The notes: a model not told the origin generated them from the sequence alone. 33,797 nucleotides of DNA from Thermoplasmata archaeon (GCA_021799315.1 JAJZAR010000003.1:1-33797); one strand, 5' to 3'. Shown: positions 15,999 through 23,705, counted from the stretch's first letter. A program made the numbers and translations.

Positions 15999-16844
15999 AT
16001 GGAATCAATAAGAATATATGGAGAACAGGTAACAAAGAACTTTGGCAACATAAGTGCACTTAACAATATATCATTCGACGTGGAGGGAGAAAGAATTGCC
16101 ATTCTTGGGCATAACGGAAGTGGAAAAACTACGTTGATGTCAATGATCCTAGGATTACTGAACCCATCAAGTGGAAAGGTTTATATAAATGGAGTTGAAC
16201 CTTACAAACACCACAAGTGGGTAAGTGAGAATTTATCGTTCTGCTTCGAAAAGGGAAAAATGCCTTATTCAATGACCGTTGAGAGCTTTCTAAACACAAT
16301 AAAGGATGTATGGGGGAGAGAAGATGTGATAAACAATATCTGTCAAAGTTTTTTTGTGAATAGATTCGAACACTTACAGATGAATAGACTGTCCACAGGG
16401 CAAGAACAGATTTTATATATTCTTACAGCAGTATTATCTTCCGCTCCTATTTTATTTTTAGATGAACCATTTACCCATCTTGATACTTTTGTTTCGTCCG
16501 GTATATATGATTACTTACTTTCAAGTGGTAAGAATCTGGTAATAACTACTCAATCCATAGAGGAAGCCGAAACCCTTGCCGATTCGTTTTTAGTGATAGG
16601 GGGAGGTAAATTAATTTGGCAGGGCGACAAAGATGAATTATACGACGATGAAACGTTTGAAGTTATGCCAATAGGAAATACACTGGATACATTCAACCTT
16701 GAAGTCTTGTATACAATAGAGAGGAGGATTATATGCAAAAGTACAGAGGAGAAACTAAGTAAGCTATTGATGGATCATAAAATTATGGGTTTCAGAAGAG
16801 CAGGTCTGAGGAAGATATATGGTAAAACTGGGCAAAATCATTAA
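15999..16844 (+). CDS. ABC transporter ATP-binding protein with atypical H-loop
   Basis: This is a 281-residue ATPase of the drug/peptide exporter type. It has Walker A GHNGSGKTT (37-45), signature LSTGQ (131-135), Walker B ILFLDEP (151-157) with the catalytic Glu, and D-loop THLD. Two positions differ from the norm. The Q-loop region reads LSFCFEKGKMP with no Gln, as in some ABC-2 ATPases that use Glu. The H-loop reads VITTQSIEEAE, with Gln185 in place of the conserved His, which normally lowers ATP hydrolysis. The last 60 residues are an accessory tail. It overlaps the permease gene by 26 nt, so the two form an exporter pair. Confidence 0.88.
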   Translation: MESIRIYGEQVTKNFGNISALNNISFDVEGERIAILGHNGSGKTTLMSMILGLLNPSSGKVYINGVEPYKHHKWVSENLSFCFEKGKMPYSMTVESFLNTIKDVWGREDVINNICQSFFVNRFEHLQMNRLSTGQEQILYILTAVLSSAPILFLDEPFTHLDTFVSSGIYDYLLSSGKNLVITTQSIEEAETLADSFLVIGGGKLIWQGDKDELYDDETFEVMPIGNTLDTFNLEVLYTIERRIICKSTEEKLSKLLMDHKIMGFRRAGLRKIYGKTGQNH

Positions 16845-17511
16845 ATGGTATCTCAAAACCATAATGACCACTCCTGTTTATGAAGTGGTTTTGTTTCTGA
16901 TTGCTCTTGTTCAAATAGGGTCCATGTATCTTTTCAATGGTTATTTCCTTTTAATCTTTGTTAGCTCAATTTTATCTTTTCCCATTATGGCAATTCTCTC
17001 CGGAACAGGAGTATATAGAGATAAGTCAGCACAGTTACTGGAGTTAAATTTATTCAAGGACAGAAGAAAGATTGCTCTGGCAAAATTCGTTTCAGTAACA
17101 CTTTCTTTCCTACCAGTATTTGCTTTCAACTCAGCCTTTCTTTCGATTCATCACTATTCATTCCTCATAATACCATCTATTCTTTCAATGCTTGTGCTTA
17201 TCAGTTTAATTTCGGTGTCTGCTCTTTACAGATCAAGTTCAAAGGCAGTTATATCGACAATGATGTATGCATTTCTCATACCCATGGCCATAGATGCGTT
17301 ACTAAACAATTATATGATGTTGCAAACTCATCCTAGTATAGTTTTTTCAGCTATATCATATATATTTTCACCCATATTTTCTATTTACTATTTCAAAGTT
17401 GGGCTGATAGAACTGATGCCATGGGAAGGTTACATATTTTCTTTGATTTTTTCACTCATTGTTATCACAATAAGTATATTTCTGTCGGAAGAGCTTGAAA
17501 TAAAACCATGA
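16819..17511 (+). CDS. ABC transporter permease, six-segment membrane protein
   Basis: This 230-residue protein is mostly hydrophobic, with about six membrane segments: VLFLIALVQIGSMYLF, LLIFVSSILSFPIMAIL, the loop GVYRDKSAQLLELNLFKDRR, SFLPVFAFNSAFL, IPSILSMLVLISLISVS, YAFLIPMAIDALL and a last segment near 205-222. The cytoplasmic loop after segment 2 resembles the coupling region of ABC-2 permeases (KSAQLLELNLFKDRRKIALAKF). The start overlaps the ATPase gene by 26 nt. No binding-protein gene is present, which favours export over uptake. The substrate is unknown; the two surface proteins upstream are candidates. Confidence 0.75.
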   Translation: MVKLGKIIKWYLKTIMTTPVYEVVLFLIALVQIGSMYLFNGYFLLIFVSSILSFPIMAILSGTGVYRDKSAQLLELNLFKDRRKIALAKFVSVTLSFLPVFAFNSAFLSIHHYSFLIIPSILSMLVLISLISVSALYRSSSKAVISTMMYAFLIPMAIDALLNNYMMLQTHPSIVFSAISYIFSPIFSIYYFKVGLIELMPWEGYIFSLIFSLIVITISIFLSEELEIKP

Positions 17512-17684
17512 TAATAATATGTCTACTTAATTATTTTCCGTAAAGGCGAGCGGCAAAACCTTTGTTTCAGTATACCTTCCATGCAACTTTGTAATATTAA
17601 GCACCCAAATAAGCAAATATGCCATCTAAATAAGAAAAAGATGACTAACTCTTTGAGTGTAGCTAGAAGGTTTGAAATGCTTAC

Positions 17685-18575
17685 CTATCGCAAAGATATA
17701 GATTTTCCTGAAACTACATAGTTTTCCAGTACTGGCAGCCCTTCAATATTTATTTGACTTGTAATTCTATCTCCTGGTGTCAACTCCACCGCGCCAGGTG
17801 TTCCAGTGGAGAGAATGTCTCCCGGAGCAAATGAAAACACCTTGGAATGAAATGAAATCAAAAACTGAGGTTTAAATGTCATATTATCAACAATATTTTT
17901 GTAAATTATCTGATTATTCTTACCAGTTGAAATTTCAAGCTTTGAGATATCAGTGATCTCGTCCATTGTAACGATTACCTGGCCCATTGAAAAAAAGGTG
18001 TCATAGCTCTTAGCTCTAGTGAGAAATCGAGGATTTCTTTCAAGAATATCAAGAGCGGTCATATCTGTTACACACACAATACCAAAAACATATCGCATTG
18101 CGTCCTTCTCCTTAATGTTTTTAGGTGTTTTCTTCATGACAAGGGCCATCTCAGCTTCCCCTGTTACTCTGCCAATTCCTTCAGGAACAATAATATTGTC
18201 TCCATGGCCTATCATAGTAGATGCAGGGCGAATAAAACTGGCAGGTTCATCTGGGACTTTTTCTCTGAGATCAGAAGCATGATTTGGATAATTAAGCCCA
18301 ATACACCATATGAGATTGGGCTTCCTTAGTGGGATGTCAAAGTTTATTTTTCCCTCTGCTCCTTTGAAACTGTTATTATCCAGCCTGCTATCTTTCAAAA
18401 AATCCTTAAGGTTCAAAAGTGCTCTTTCGTTCCCAATCAATTCTTCCATTTGCCCCGGTAAATCCATACCGAATGCTTTCTTTATTTCGTTAATAGGAAC
18501 AATTTTTTGGTTTATGATAAGGGACAGAACAGGACCTTCTTTTCCTTTCACCGTGCAGAATCTCACATCAAGCAC
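17685..18575 (-). CDS. Fumarylacetoacetate hydrolase-family protein
   Basis: This 296-residue protein has the FAH-superfamily catalytic domain. It shows IGLNYPNHASDL (92-103), IRPASTMIGHGDNIIVP, GEAEMALV with metal-binding Glu140 and Glu142, VCVTDMTALDI with Asp171, and AKSYDTFFSMGQVIV. The C-terminal part ends with FAPGDILSTGTPGAVELTPG. Members hydrolyse or decarboxylate acyl-pyruvates, fumarylpyruvate or oxaloacetate, or act on 2-keto-3-deoxy sugar acids. The exact substrate cannot be read from sequence, and no aromatic or sugar degradation genes are adjacent. The ATG at 18575 is accepted. It converges with the ABC cassette across 173 nt with no feature. Confidence 0.88.
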   Translation of the reverse strand: MLDVRFCTVKGKEGPVLSLIINQKIVPINEIKKAFGMDLPGQMEELIGNERALLNLKDFLKDSRLDNNSFKGAEGKINFDIPLRKPNLIWCIGLNYPNHASDLREKVPDEPASFIRPASTMIGHGDNIIVPEGIGRVTGEAEMALVMKKTPKNIKEKDAMRYVFGIVCVTDMTALDILERNPRFLTRAKSYDTFFSMGQVIVTMDEITDISKLEISTGKNNQIIYKNIVDNMTFKPQFLISFHSKVFSFAPGDILSTGTPGAVELTPGDRITSQINIEGLPVLENYVVSGKSISLR

Positions 18576-18640
18576 AAATAAACCCTATGGATAAAGCTTA
18601 TGGATCTTGCACGATTAAAGTTGGATTATAGATAGTAATT

Positions 18641-18961
18641 CTATTTAGATGCAATCTCGTCAAGCCCATTTGTTAGTTCCTCTTCCAATTTATTCCCTGC
18701 ACCAAAGCGTATTCTTAAGAGTCCTGATCCGCCGCCAATCCGTCCCCCATCTACTTTCGTATTTACTCCATCATAAAATAACGTTAGAAAAAGCCCAATT
18801 ACATCATTTGTTCTGAAGAAATATTTACTCCCTGCAACTATATCAATCCTGCACTGCCCTGACGTGTGAGTACTGGAATATTCAACATTACCAACAACTC
18901 GAGTAAAGAGATCAATTACCTCGCCAGAATCAATTTTACCAGGAAAAGTTAAGGTGATCAT
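18641..18961 (-). CDS. Small soluble protein of unknown family
   Basis: I do not recognise this product. The frame is open to 19033, but a TATA box (18982-18989, minus strand) lies about 24 bp before the ATG at 18961, which begins MITLTFPGKIDSGEVIDLF. The 106-residue form is therefore preferred and is soluble. Its features are a middle FFRTNDVIGLFLTLFYDG strand region and a Gly-rich end (DGGRIGGGSGLLRIRFGAG) before an acidic C-terminal helix. It stands alone between the FAH-family and ftsZ genes. The Gly-rich stretch is not a P-loop. Confidence 0.6.
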   Translation of the reverse strand: MITLTFPGKIDSGEVIDLFTRVVGNVEYSSTHTSGQCRIDIVAGSKYFFRTNDVIGLFLTLFYDGVNTKVDGGRIGGGSGLLRIRFGAGNKLEEELTNGLDEIASK

Positions 18962-18981
18962 AATTAGAACAAATATCCAAA

Positions 18982-18989
18982 ATATATAA
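18982..18989 (-). promoter_or_regulatory. TATA box of the small unknown gene
   Basis: TTATATAT on the minus strand is centred about 24 bp before ATG 18961. It would lie inside the longer open frame that reaches 19033, so it decides in favour of the shorter protein. Confidence 0.55.
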
Positions 18990-19100
18990 GTTTTAATGTT
19001 GCAAGAGATTTCACTTAGGCCATTCAAACACAATGGGTCATCATTTTAACTTCTGGAATTTTTCCATTATTTAATGATTGCAAATATGTCTGCGAAAACT

Positions 19101-19108
19101 TAATATAT
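19101..19108 (+). promoter_or_regulatory. ftsZ TATA box; fixes the ftsZ start
   Basis: TAATATAT is centred 24-25 bp before the ATG at 19129. The upstream in-frame TTG at 19078 would put the promoter inside the gene, so it is rejected. Confidence 0.65.
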
Positions 19109-19128
19109 GGGTCAGACAATCGTCCTTC

Positions 19129-20172
19129 ATGATGCAATATGATCCAGAATTTGAAAAAATCCTGAAACTTGCGAGAGTTAGAGTTAAAGTTATTGGTTGT
19201 GGTGGGGCTGGATGTAACTCCATAACAAATCTGAAAAAATTCGGAACACCTGGAGCAAAACTCATTGCCCTCAATACAGATGCGGCCCACTTGAAGGATA
19301 AAACAGATTCAGATGTCTTTATGCTTATTGGAGAAAGATTAACTAACGGGCACGGTGCCAAAGCTGATCCAAACATTGGCAGAGACGCAGCCATAGAAAG
19401 TAAGGAAAATATAAACAAAGCAACTTCGAATGCAGACCTTGTATTCATAATTGCAGGCATGGGTGGCGGAACAGGGACAGGGAGTGCACCAATTGTAGCT
19501 CAGGCCGCAAAAAATAATGGTGCCCAGGTGATATCCTTTGTCACCTTGCCCACAGAAAGTGAAGGAGAGATAAGAAAGAAAAATGCAAAAATCGGACTGG
19601 ATAATCTTTCCAAAGTATCCCACACAGTGATTGTAATTTCCAACGACAAACTCAAGACTATAAATGAAAAAAAGAATGAAGATGAGAGCTTTGCCATGGC
19701 TGACAAATTCATAGTGGATCAGATATCAGGGCTTATTCAGACTATCACTGAGACCAGTCTTATAAACGTGGAATTTTCTGATCTTATGAAAATACTTTCC
19801 TATTCCAGAACTGCCTATATTGGAGTTGGGGAGTCTCCTGGAGGAGAGAGAAGGATGGAATTTGCTCTAAACGACGCACTCTCTAATAAACTGATGCAAA
19901 TCGACATTTCCGGAGCTAAGGGGTGTTTGATGAGGGTTGTGGGAGGAAATTTTACCATAGATGAGTTTGATGATGTGTCCAAGAAAATGCTTTCTATGAT
20001 GAATAGTGAATGCGAATTTATTCTCGGTGCAGACATAAAGGAAGAAATGGGTGATTCTGTGAAGATATTCCTCGTCATAACTGGAGTTGATTCGGAATTC
20101 ATAATAGGTAACGGAGAAAGAATAAATCCTCACCTCTTTGGAGATGACGATAATAACAATATTATAAGCTAA
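19129..20172 (+). CDS. ftsZ: Cell division GTPase FtsZ
   Basis: FtsZ is the tubulin-like protein that polymerises at midcell. From ATG 19129 the product is 347 residues. It has VKVIGCGGAGCNSI (about 19-32), LIALNTDAAHL (45-55), the tubulin signature GGGTGTGSAP (112-121), FVTLPTESEG and NDKLKTIN. The synergy loop reads INVEFSDLMKIL where most FtsZ have N-x-D-F-x-D, so the first Asp is Glu while the second is kept. The C-terminal domain is complete, but the tail is short and acidic (FGDDDNNN) with no recognisable partner-binding peptide. The gene stands alone, with a hairpin downstream at 20202-20219. Confidence 0.97.
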   Translation: MMQYDPEFEKILKLARVRVKVIGCGGAGCNSITNLKKFGTPGAKLIALNTDAAHLKDKTDSDVFMLIGERLTNGHGAKADPNIGRDAAIESKENINKATSNADLVFIIAGMGGGTGTGSAPIVAQAAKNNGAQVISFVTLPTESEGEIRKKNAKIGLDNLSKVSHTVIVISNDKLKTINEKKNEDESFAMADKFIVDQISGLIQTITETSLINVEFSDLMKILSYSRTAYIGVGESPGGERRMEFALNDALSNKLMQIDISGAKGCLMRVVGGNFTIDEFDDVSKKMLSMMNSECEFILGADIKEEMGDSVKIFLVITGVDSEFIIGNGERINPHLFGDDDNNNIIS

Positions 20173-20193
20173 TTGTGAAAATAGCATTATTAA

Positions 20194-20219
20194 CTAATTT
20201 TTCTCCCGTTATTGGGAGA
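20194..20219 (+). terminator. Possible terminator region after ftsZ
   Basis: A T-rich stretch (ACTAATTTTTCT) runs into a perfect 6-bp hairpin, TCTCCC (20202-20207) and GGGAGA (20214-20219) with a 6-base loop. Archaeal termination mainly needs the T-rich part; the hairpin may protect the 3' end. Confidence 0.4.
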
Positions 20220-20503
20220 GATAACTTCGCATAAGAATTACATATTGAACTTGTCTTTATTATGTATGGGTCTAGTTCATGAAGACCACTCTTGATGTCA
20301 ATACATAGAATCCTATATTCTATTGGATTGAGACTGATGCAAATTTATTGCGTAGAAACATTTACAGGCTTTTTAATACACATATTTGTTTCATCGCTCT
20401 TCCGTGTATAAACGTACAGTAAAAGGATCCAGTTCTCCGAGTATACTATTTATATTGTTTATAGTTTAACATCTGGTGATTTTTATTATCTTCCATGTCT
20501 TTT

Positions 20504-20700
20504 CTAAACTTCCTTGTTTGATATTTCCATGAGGTTGTATGCAATGACTTTGAGGTTCATTGCATAGTCATTCCTGAGATCAATCCCAATCCTGCGGTTC
20601 GCCCATAATCGTTCAGTAACAGGGTCTATCCTCTTATTGCCGTCAATTACAGGAGCGGTGTGTGGCCCAAAAAAACATGATCATATGCGCCTGATTTAAG
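20504..20700 (-). pseudogene. Decayed transposase C-terminus
   Basis: On the minus strand, a coding-like stretch ends at a TAG (20504-20506). It reads in order KSGAYDHV, then FFGPHTAPVIDGNKRIDP, then VTERLWANRRIGIDLRNDY, then AMNLKVIAYNLMEI. The two frames join only if the seven-base T run (A run at 20669-20675 on the plus strand) had one more base, so a one-base loss has broken it. An in-frame stop lies just upstream, and the rest of the gene is missing. The RLWANRRIG-x-DLRNDYAMNLKVIAYNL pattern resembles the end of a DDE transposase, but I cannot assign the IS family. Confidence 0.45.
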
Positions 20701-20811
20701 ATATTCCTAATATTTTTTATGAGTGAAAATTCCCAAGAGAATGCGCGATTTCATGACGCTCTGAACCTTTTACTAATTAAGTTTATTGATTACAAAAAAA
20801 ATACTACGAAT

Positions 20812-20819
20812 CTATATAT
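20812..20819 (+). promoter_or_regulatory. TATA box of the DUF3494 gene
   Basis: CTATATAT is centred about 24 bp before the ATG at 20839, so the transcript should be leaderless. Confidence 0.6.
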
Positions 20820-20838
20820 GTATTTATGATACAATTTC

Positions 20839-22275
20839 ATGAATAAAAAACATGGAAAAAAAATAACGCTAGTCATTCTCGTTTCGTTTATACTGGTTTT
20901 ATCGTCAAGCATGCTGTTTCTGGACCAGCCCCAGAGTTCTGGTAACTCTGGCGTTTCGTCCGGCTCCTTTGTAACTGGTTCTTACAACGTTACATTCACG
21001 GAATCTGGGCTGACATCGGGAACTCAGTGGAATGTAACGCTTAACACCGTATCCGAAACGTCAATAACAAACTCAATAGTTTTCTCTATGGCAAACGGGT
21101 CATATACCTATACAGTAGGCACCGTGCCGGGATTTAACGCAACACCATATACAGGTTCGGGAACTGTTAGCGGAGCAGCAGTTCCAATTACCATAACATT
21201 TACAAAACTGGCCCCTGTATCCATATCTCCAGTTAATCTTGGAACAGCAGGCAATTACGCAATTCTGTCAAAAACTGGAATCTCCAACACAGGAACATCC
21301 TCCATTGTTGGTAACATAGCTGTCAGCCCTGCCAGCAGTACTTACATAACTGGCTTCTCATTAGTCTTGAATTCAACCGGGCAGTTTGCAACCTCATCAC
21401 TCGTAACAGGGAAGGTGTACGCAGCAACATATACATCACCTACCCCTTCAACACTCACAACTGCAGTTGGCGATATGCAGACAGCATATACTGATGCTGC
21501 AGGAAGAACCAATCCTAATTATGTAAACCTTGGAGCGGGAAATATAAATGGAATGACATTGGTACCTGGTCTTTACAAATGGGGAACTGGCGTGTCCATA
21601 TCAACAAGCATAACACTCACAGGAAGCTCAAGCTCAGTGTGGATTTTCCAGATATCTGGAGGACTCACATTCGGTAACGGAGCACACATAATTCTCAGTG
21701 GTGGAGCACAGGCTAAGAACATATTCTGGCAAGTTGCAAGTGGAGTGTCCATAGGAACTGGAGCATCATTTTATGGTATAATACTCTCGCAAACATCTAT
21801 CACAATTGCCACAGGTTCAACCATGACCGGTCTCGTCCTGGCTCAAACCGCTGTTACCCTTCAGTCCGATAAAATAGCTTCGCCTTCAGGGGCGCAGAAT
21901 ATAACTACTGCGATGTACGGAGTTACATTCACGGAAACCGGTCTTCCTTCAGGAACAACATGGTATGTGAATTTAACAGGTGCGGCTTCATCTGGCCCAT
22001 TGACAGCATCAACCTACACAGTGAGTCTTACCAACGGATTATACTCATACACTGCCAGCTCAACGGACAAAACCTATCACTCAGTCACGGGAACTCTCTC
22101 TGTAAACGGCCATTCATCGTCGGTTACGGTTAAGTTCTCAACAACTTCAACGACTTCAACGCCAGGATCGGGGATTTCAAACACTGACATATACATAATC
22201 GTCGGTGTTGTTGTGGCATTGGCCATTATTGGTACGGCAGTAACAATGATTCTGAGAAAGAGAGGATCCAAATAA
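20839..22275 (+). CDS. Membrane-anchored surface protein with DUF3494 (ice-binding-like) domain
   Basis: This 478-residue exported protein has clear modules. Residues 8-28 are a signal or anchor segment. Residues 48-123 and 358-434 are two copies of a beta domain that begins YNVTFTESGL-(T/P)-SGT-x-W-x-V, common in Thermoplasmata surface proteins. Between them, about 132-349, is a DUF3494 domain: LGTAGNYAILSKTGISNTG, SSIVGNIAVSP, ITGFSL, YKWGTGVSISTSITLTG, VWIFQISGGLTFGNGA, KNIFWQVASGVSIGTGA and GLVLAQTAVTLQSD. A Ser/Thr linker, a membrane segment (about 450-470) and an RKRGSK tail follow. DUF3494 includes bacterial and algal ice-binding proteins, but many members come from non-cold organisms and are thought to be adhesins. 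Here attachment or sheath formation seems more likely. It sits alone next to IS debris, so transfer is possible. Confidence 0.9.
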   Translation: MNKKHGKKITLVILVSFILVLSSSMLFLDQPQSSGNSGVSSGSFVTGSYNVTFTESGLTSGTQWNVTLNTVSETSITNSIVFSMANGSYTYTVGTVPGFNATPYTGSGTVSGAAVPITITFTKLAPVSISPVNLGTAGNYAILSKTGISNTGTSSIVGNIAVSPASSTYITGFSLVLNSTGQFATSSLVTGKVYAATYTSPTPSTLTTAVGDMQTAYTDAAGRTNPNYVNLGAGNINGMTLVPGLYKWGTGVSISTSITLTGSSSSVWIFQISGGLTFGNGAHIILSGGAQAKNIFWQVASGVSIGTGASFYGIILSQTSITIATGSTMTGLVLAQTAVTLQSDKIASPSGAQNITTAMYGVTFTETGLPSGTTWYVNLTGAASSGPLTASTYTVSLTNGLYSYTASSTDKTYHSVTGTLSVNGHSSSVTVKFSTTSTTSTPGSGISNTDIYIIVGVVVALAIIGTAVTMILRKRGSK

Positions 22276-22282
22276 TCCTCCA

Positions 22283-22294
22283 GTCTTTTTTTAA
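22283..22294 (+). terminator. T-rich terminator after the DUF3494 gene
   Basis: A run of seven T within GTCTTTTTTTAATC lies 8-18 nt after the stop, the typical archaeal termination signal. Confidence 0.5.
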
Positions 22295-22538
22295 TCTATT
22301 TTAAAAATATTTTCTAACCATAAACTTTTAAATTTAACAAAACTAGCAAATTAACAGATTTTGATCTTTTATAATGTTTATGACTAATTAGATTTAAGAA
22401 TAAAACCCTGGAATTATGTACATCCTGAAACAATCATAGAAATGAAAAAGAACGATGGATAATGCATGCATACTCACTGTCAGAGTTATTGTATGTCTCA
22501 GACTTTTGACATAAATATGCCGATTCATGATCACATCT
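22295..22538. other. Intergenic stretch, nothing recognised
   Basis: This stretch is AT-rich and lies between the DUF3494 terminator and the left edge of the decayed TnpB element. I see no coding frame, RNA gene or clear repeat. Confidence 0.5.
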
Positions 22539-22548
22539 TCCACTTAGA
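22539..22548. repeat. Direct repeat, right flank of the decayed TnpB element
   Basis: TCCACTTAGA matches the copy at 22888-22897 exactly. It lies 4 bp outside the right-end palindrome. Confidence 0.65.
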
Positions 22549-22568
22549 CTTTGTCAAACACTCGTTGA

Positions 22569-22805
22569 TATTCGACTTCCTGCCATCTGCTCTGCATCTT
22601 TTGACTGCTTCACAGCTTCATTTGGCAGGCCTTCATGGGATCGGTTCAGCCATGTCCGACCCCTGCCTGCAATGTTTATGCAGGCATTTACGTCTCGATC
22701 TATCTCAAGACAACATGAATCACACCTCAGTATTCTGCCATGCCCTATTCGGGTCAGAGACCCACATGCCGAGCATTCTTTACTGGTGTTTACCTTTGCT
22801 TTTCC
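22569..22805 (-). pseudogene. tnpB: tnpB 3' fragment
   Basis: The minus strand aligns with the last 80 or so codons of the TnpB at 23711, including the second Cys pair region, the DRDVNACINI-like RuvC-III segment and the end of the gene. Base changes (for example AAGACA in place of CGTGAG-type codons and altered Cys codons) and loss of the rest of the gene make it non-functional. The plus-strand open frame over this area is only its shadow. Confidence 0.7.
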
Positions 22806-22887
22806 TGTTGGCTCTATTTCAGTGTGAAATAACTTGCAATATATAAGCTTGAGTATGGCAAAAAATCAACTAAGAATTGACTTCCTC

Positions 22888-22897
22888 TCCACTTAGA
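22888..22897. repeat. Direct repeat, left flank of the decayed TnpB element
   Basis: TCCACTTAGA is the exact second copy of 22539-22548. Six bases separate it from the left-end palindrome. Confidence 0.65.
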
Positions 22898-23042
22898 AAA
22901 GCAGTTCTATGCTGCCGACTTTTTCCGTGCTCAGCGACCCTGTTAGAATAAGCACTTTGGAGCAGGCAGTTTCTGAACCACCTCTGATATTCACACTCTA
23001 AGACTATTAAGATTAAATGTAGAGGAAAGATACAGATTCTAG

Positions 23043-23675
23043 ATGACTGATAGAACCTCAAATATTGTGGCGTCCCTTGATATTGTTGAAGAAAAAAGGC
23101 TCCTGGACTTATCTCAGGAAATCGGTGATTCTGTTTTTGCAATAAAGATCAACTGGCCTACAATTTTAGCATGCGGAAAGCAGATAATTTCAAAATTGGG
23201 TAAATATTCAAGGATCATATGCGACCTGAAAATTGCAGATGTACCAAACACAGTCAATCTCATAATGAAACAAATAGAGACTGAGAAACCATACGCTGTC
23301 ATAACTCATCTTTTCACCGGGGAAGACTCACTTAAAACACTTATGGACAACGAGGGAGGTATACGAGTCATAGGCGTAGCATCAATGAGCAACTCTGGCG
23401 CAAAAAAGTATCTGAATCCAAACTATGCTTCTCTTATAAAAGATGCAAATTCAGCAGGATGCTATGGTATTGTCGGTCCCGGTAATGATTACAAGTTGCT
23501 TTCAGAAATGTCAAAGATTAAGGGAAACATGAAAATTTTTTGCCCTGGTATAGGAGCTCAGGGGGGTAACTACAGAGGAGCTATGAATTCGGGTGGAGAT
23601 TATATGATCATAGGTAGATCGATATATGAAAACCCATCTCCTCTAAAGTATATTTTAAATCTGGAAAAATCTTAA
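23043..23675 (+). CDS. pyrF: Orotidine 5'-phosphate decarboxylase
   Basis: PyrF makes UMP from OMP, the last step of pyrimidine synthesis, following PyrE (13831-14328). The 210-residue protein shows the early SLDIVEEKRLLDL strand, the catalytic DLKIADVPNT with Asp61, Lys63 and Asp66, then THLFTGEDSLK, the GIVGPGNDY loop and FCPGIGAQGG with GGDYMIIGRSIYE for phosphate binding. It is complete although bracketed by two TnpB elements: 22539-22897 before and 23695-24956 after. About 145 nt separate it from the upstream relic, with an AT-rich promoter candidate near 23006-23019. Confidence 0.95.
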   Translation: MTDRTSNIVASLDIVEEKRLLDLSQEIGDSVFAIKINWPTILACGKQIISKLGKYSRIICDLKIADVPNTVNLIMKQIETEKPYAVITHLFTGEDSLKTLMDNEGGIRVIGVASMSNSGAKKYLNPNYASLIKDANSAGCYGIVGPGNDYKLLSEMSKIKGNMKIFCPGIGAQGGNYRGAMNSGGDYMIIGRSIYENPSPLKYILNLEKS

Positions 23676-23694
23676 ATGTCCTATTTCAATTGAA

Positions 23695-23705
23695 CTTATG
23701 TTCGA
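23695..23705. repeat. Direct repeat, right flank of the TnpB element
   Basis: CTTATGTTCGA matches 24946-24956 exactly. It lies 4 bp outside the right-end palindrome, and by position would supply the start of an omega-RNA guide. Confidence 0.65.

Larger units (their letters stand above)
20220..20838. other. Gene-poor stretch before the DUF3494 gene
   Basis: This region holds no intact gene. A decayed transposase tail lies at 20504-20700 (separate entry) and the promoter of the next gene at 20812-20819. A small inverted repeat (GGTCT and AGACC) lies near 20267-20286. The rest is AT-rich with no recognised feature and may be old mobile-element debris. Confidence 0.5.
22539..22897 (-). mobile_element. 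Deletion derivative of a TnpB (IS200/IS605-like) element
   Basis: About 345 bp are homologous to the larger element at 23695-24956. Both ends are kept: the right end has GTCAAACACTCGTTGA (22553-22568) and the left end TCAACTAAGAATTGAC (22866-22881), nearly matching the ends of the large copy. The coding part is reduced to the 3' end of tnpB (about 22569-22805: Zn-finger and last RuvC motif region), with frame damage; everything upstream is deleted. The whole is bracketed by the direct repeat TCCACTTAGA (22539-22548 and 22888-22897). The kept 3' end and right end are where TnpB guide RNAs (omega RNA) are normally made, so the relic might still yield one. Confidence 0.7.

Noticed and set aside
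19034-19128. N-terminal extension of FtsZ from TTG 19078
   Set aside because: The TATA box at 19101-19108 would lie inside it, and the extra residues do not resemble FtsZ.
22466-22846. Plus-strand open frame of 126 codons rich in His, Cys and Leu
   Set aside because: It is the antisense shadow of the decayed tnpB 3' fragment; composition is typical of a shadow and the minus strand aligns with the TnpB at 23711.
22898-23042. Possible third TnpB end or promoter relic before pyrF
   Set aside because: Short peptide similarity to element tails was suspected, but no end palindrome or Cys motif could be found.
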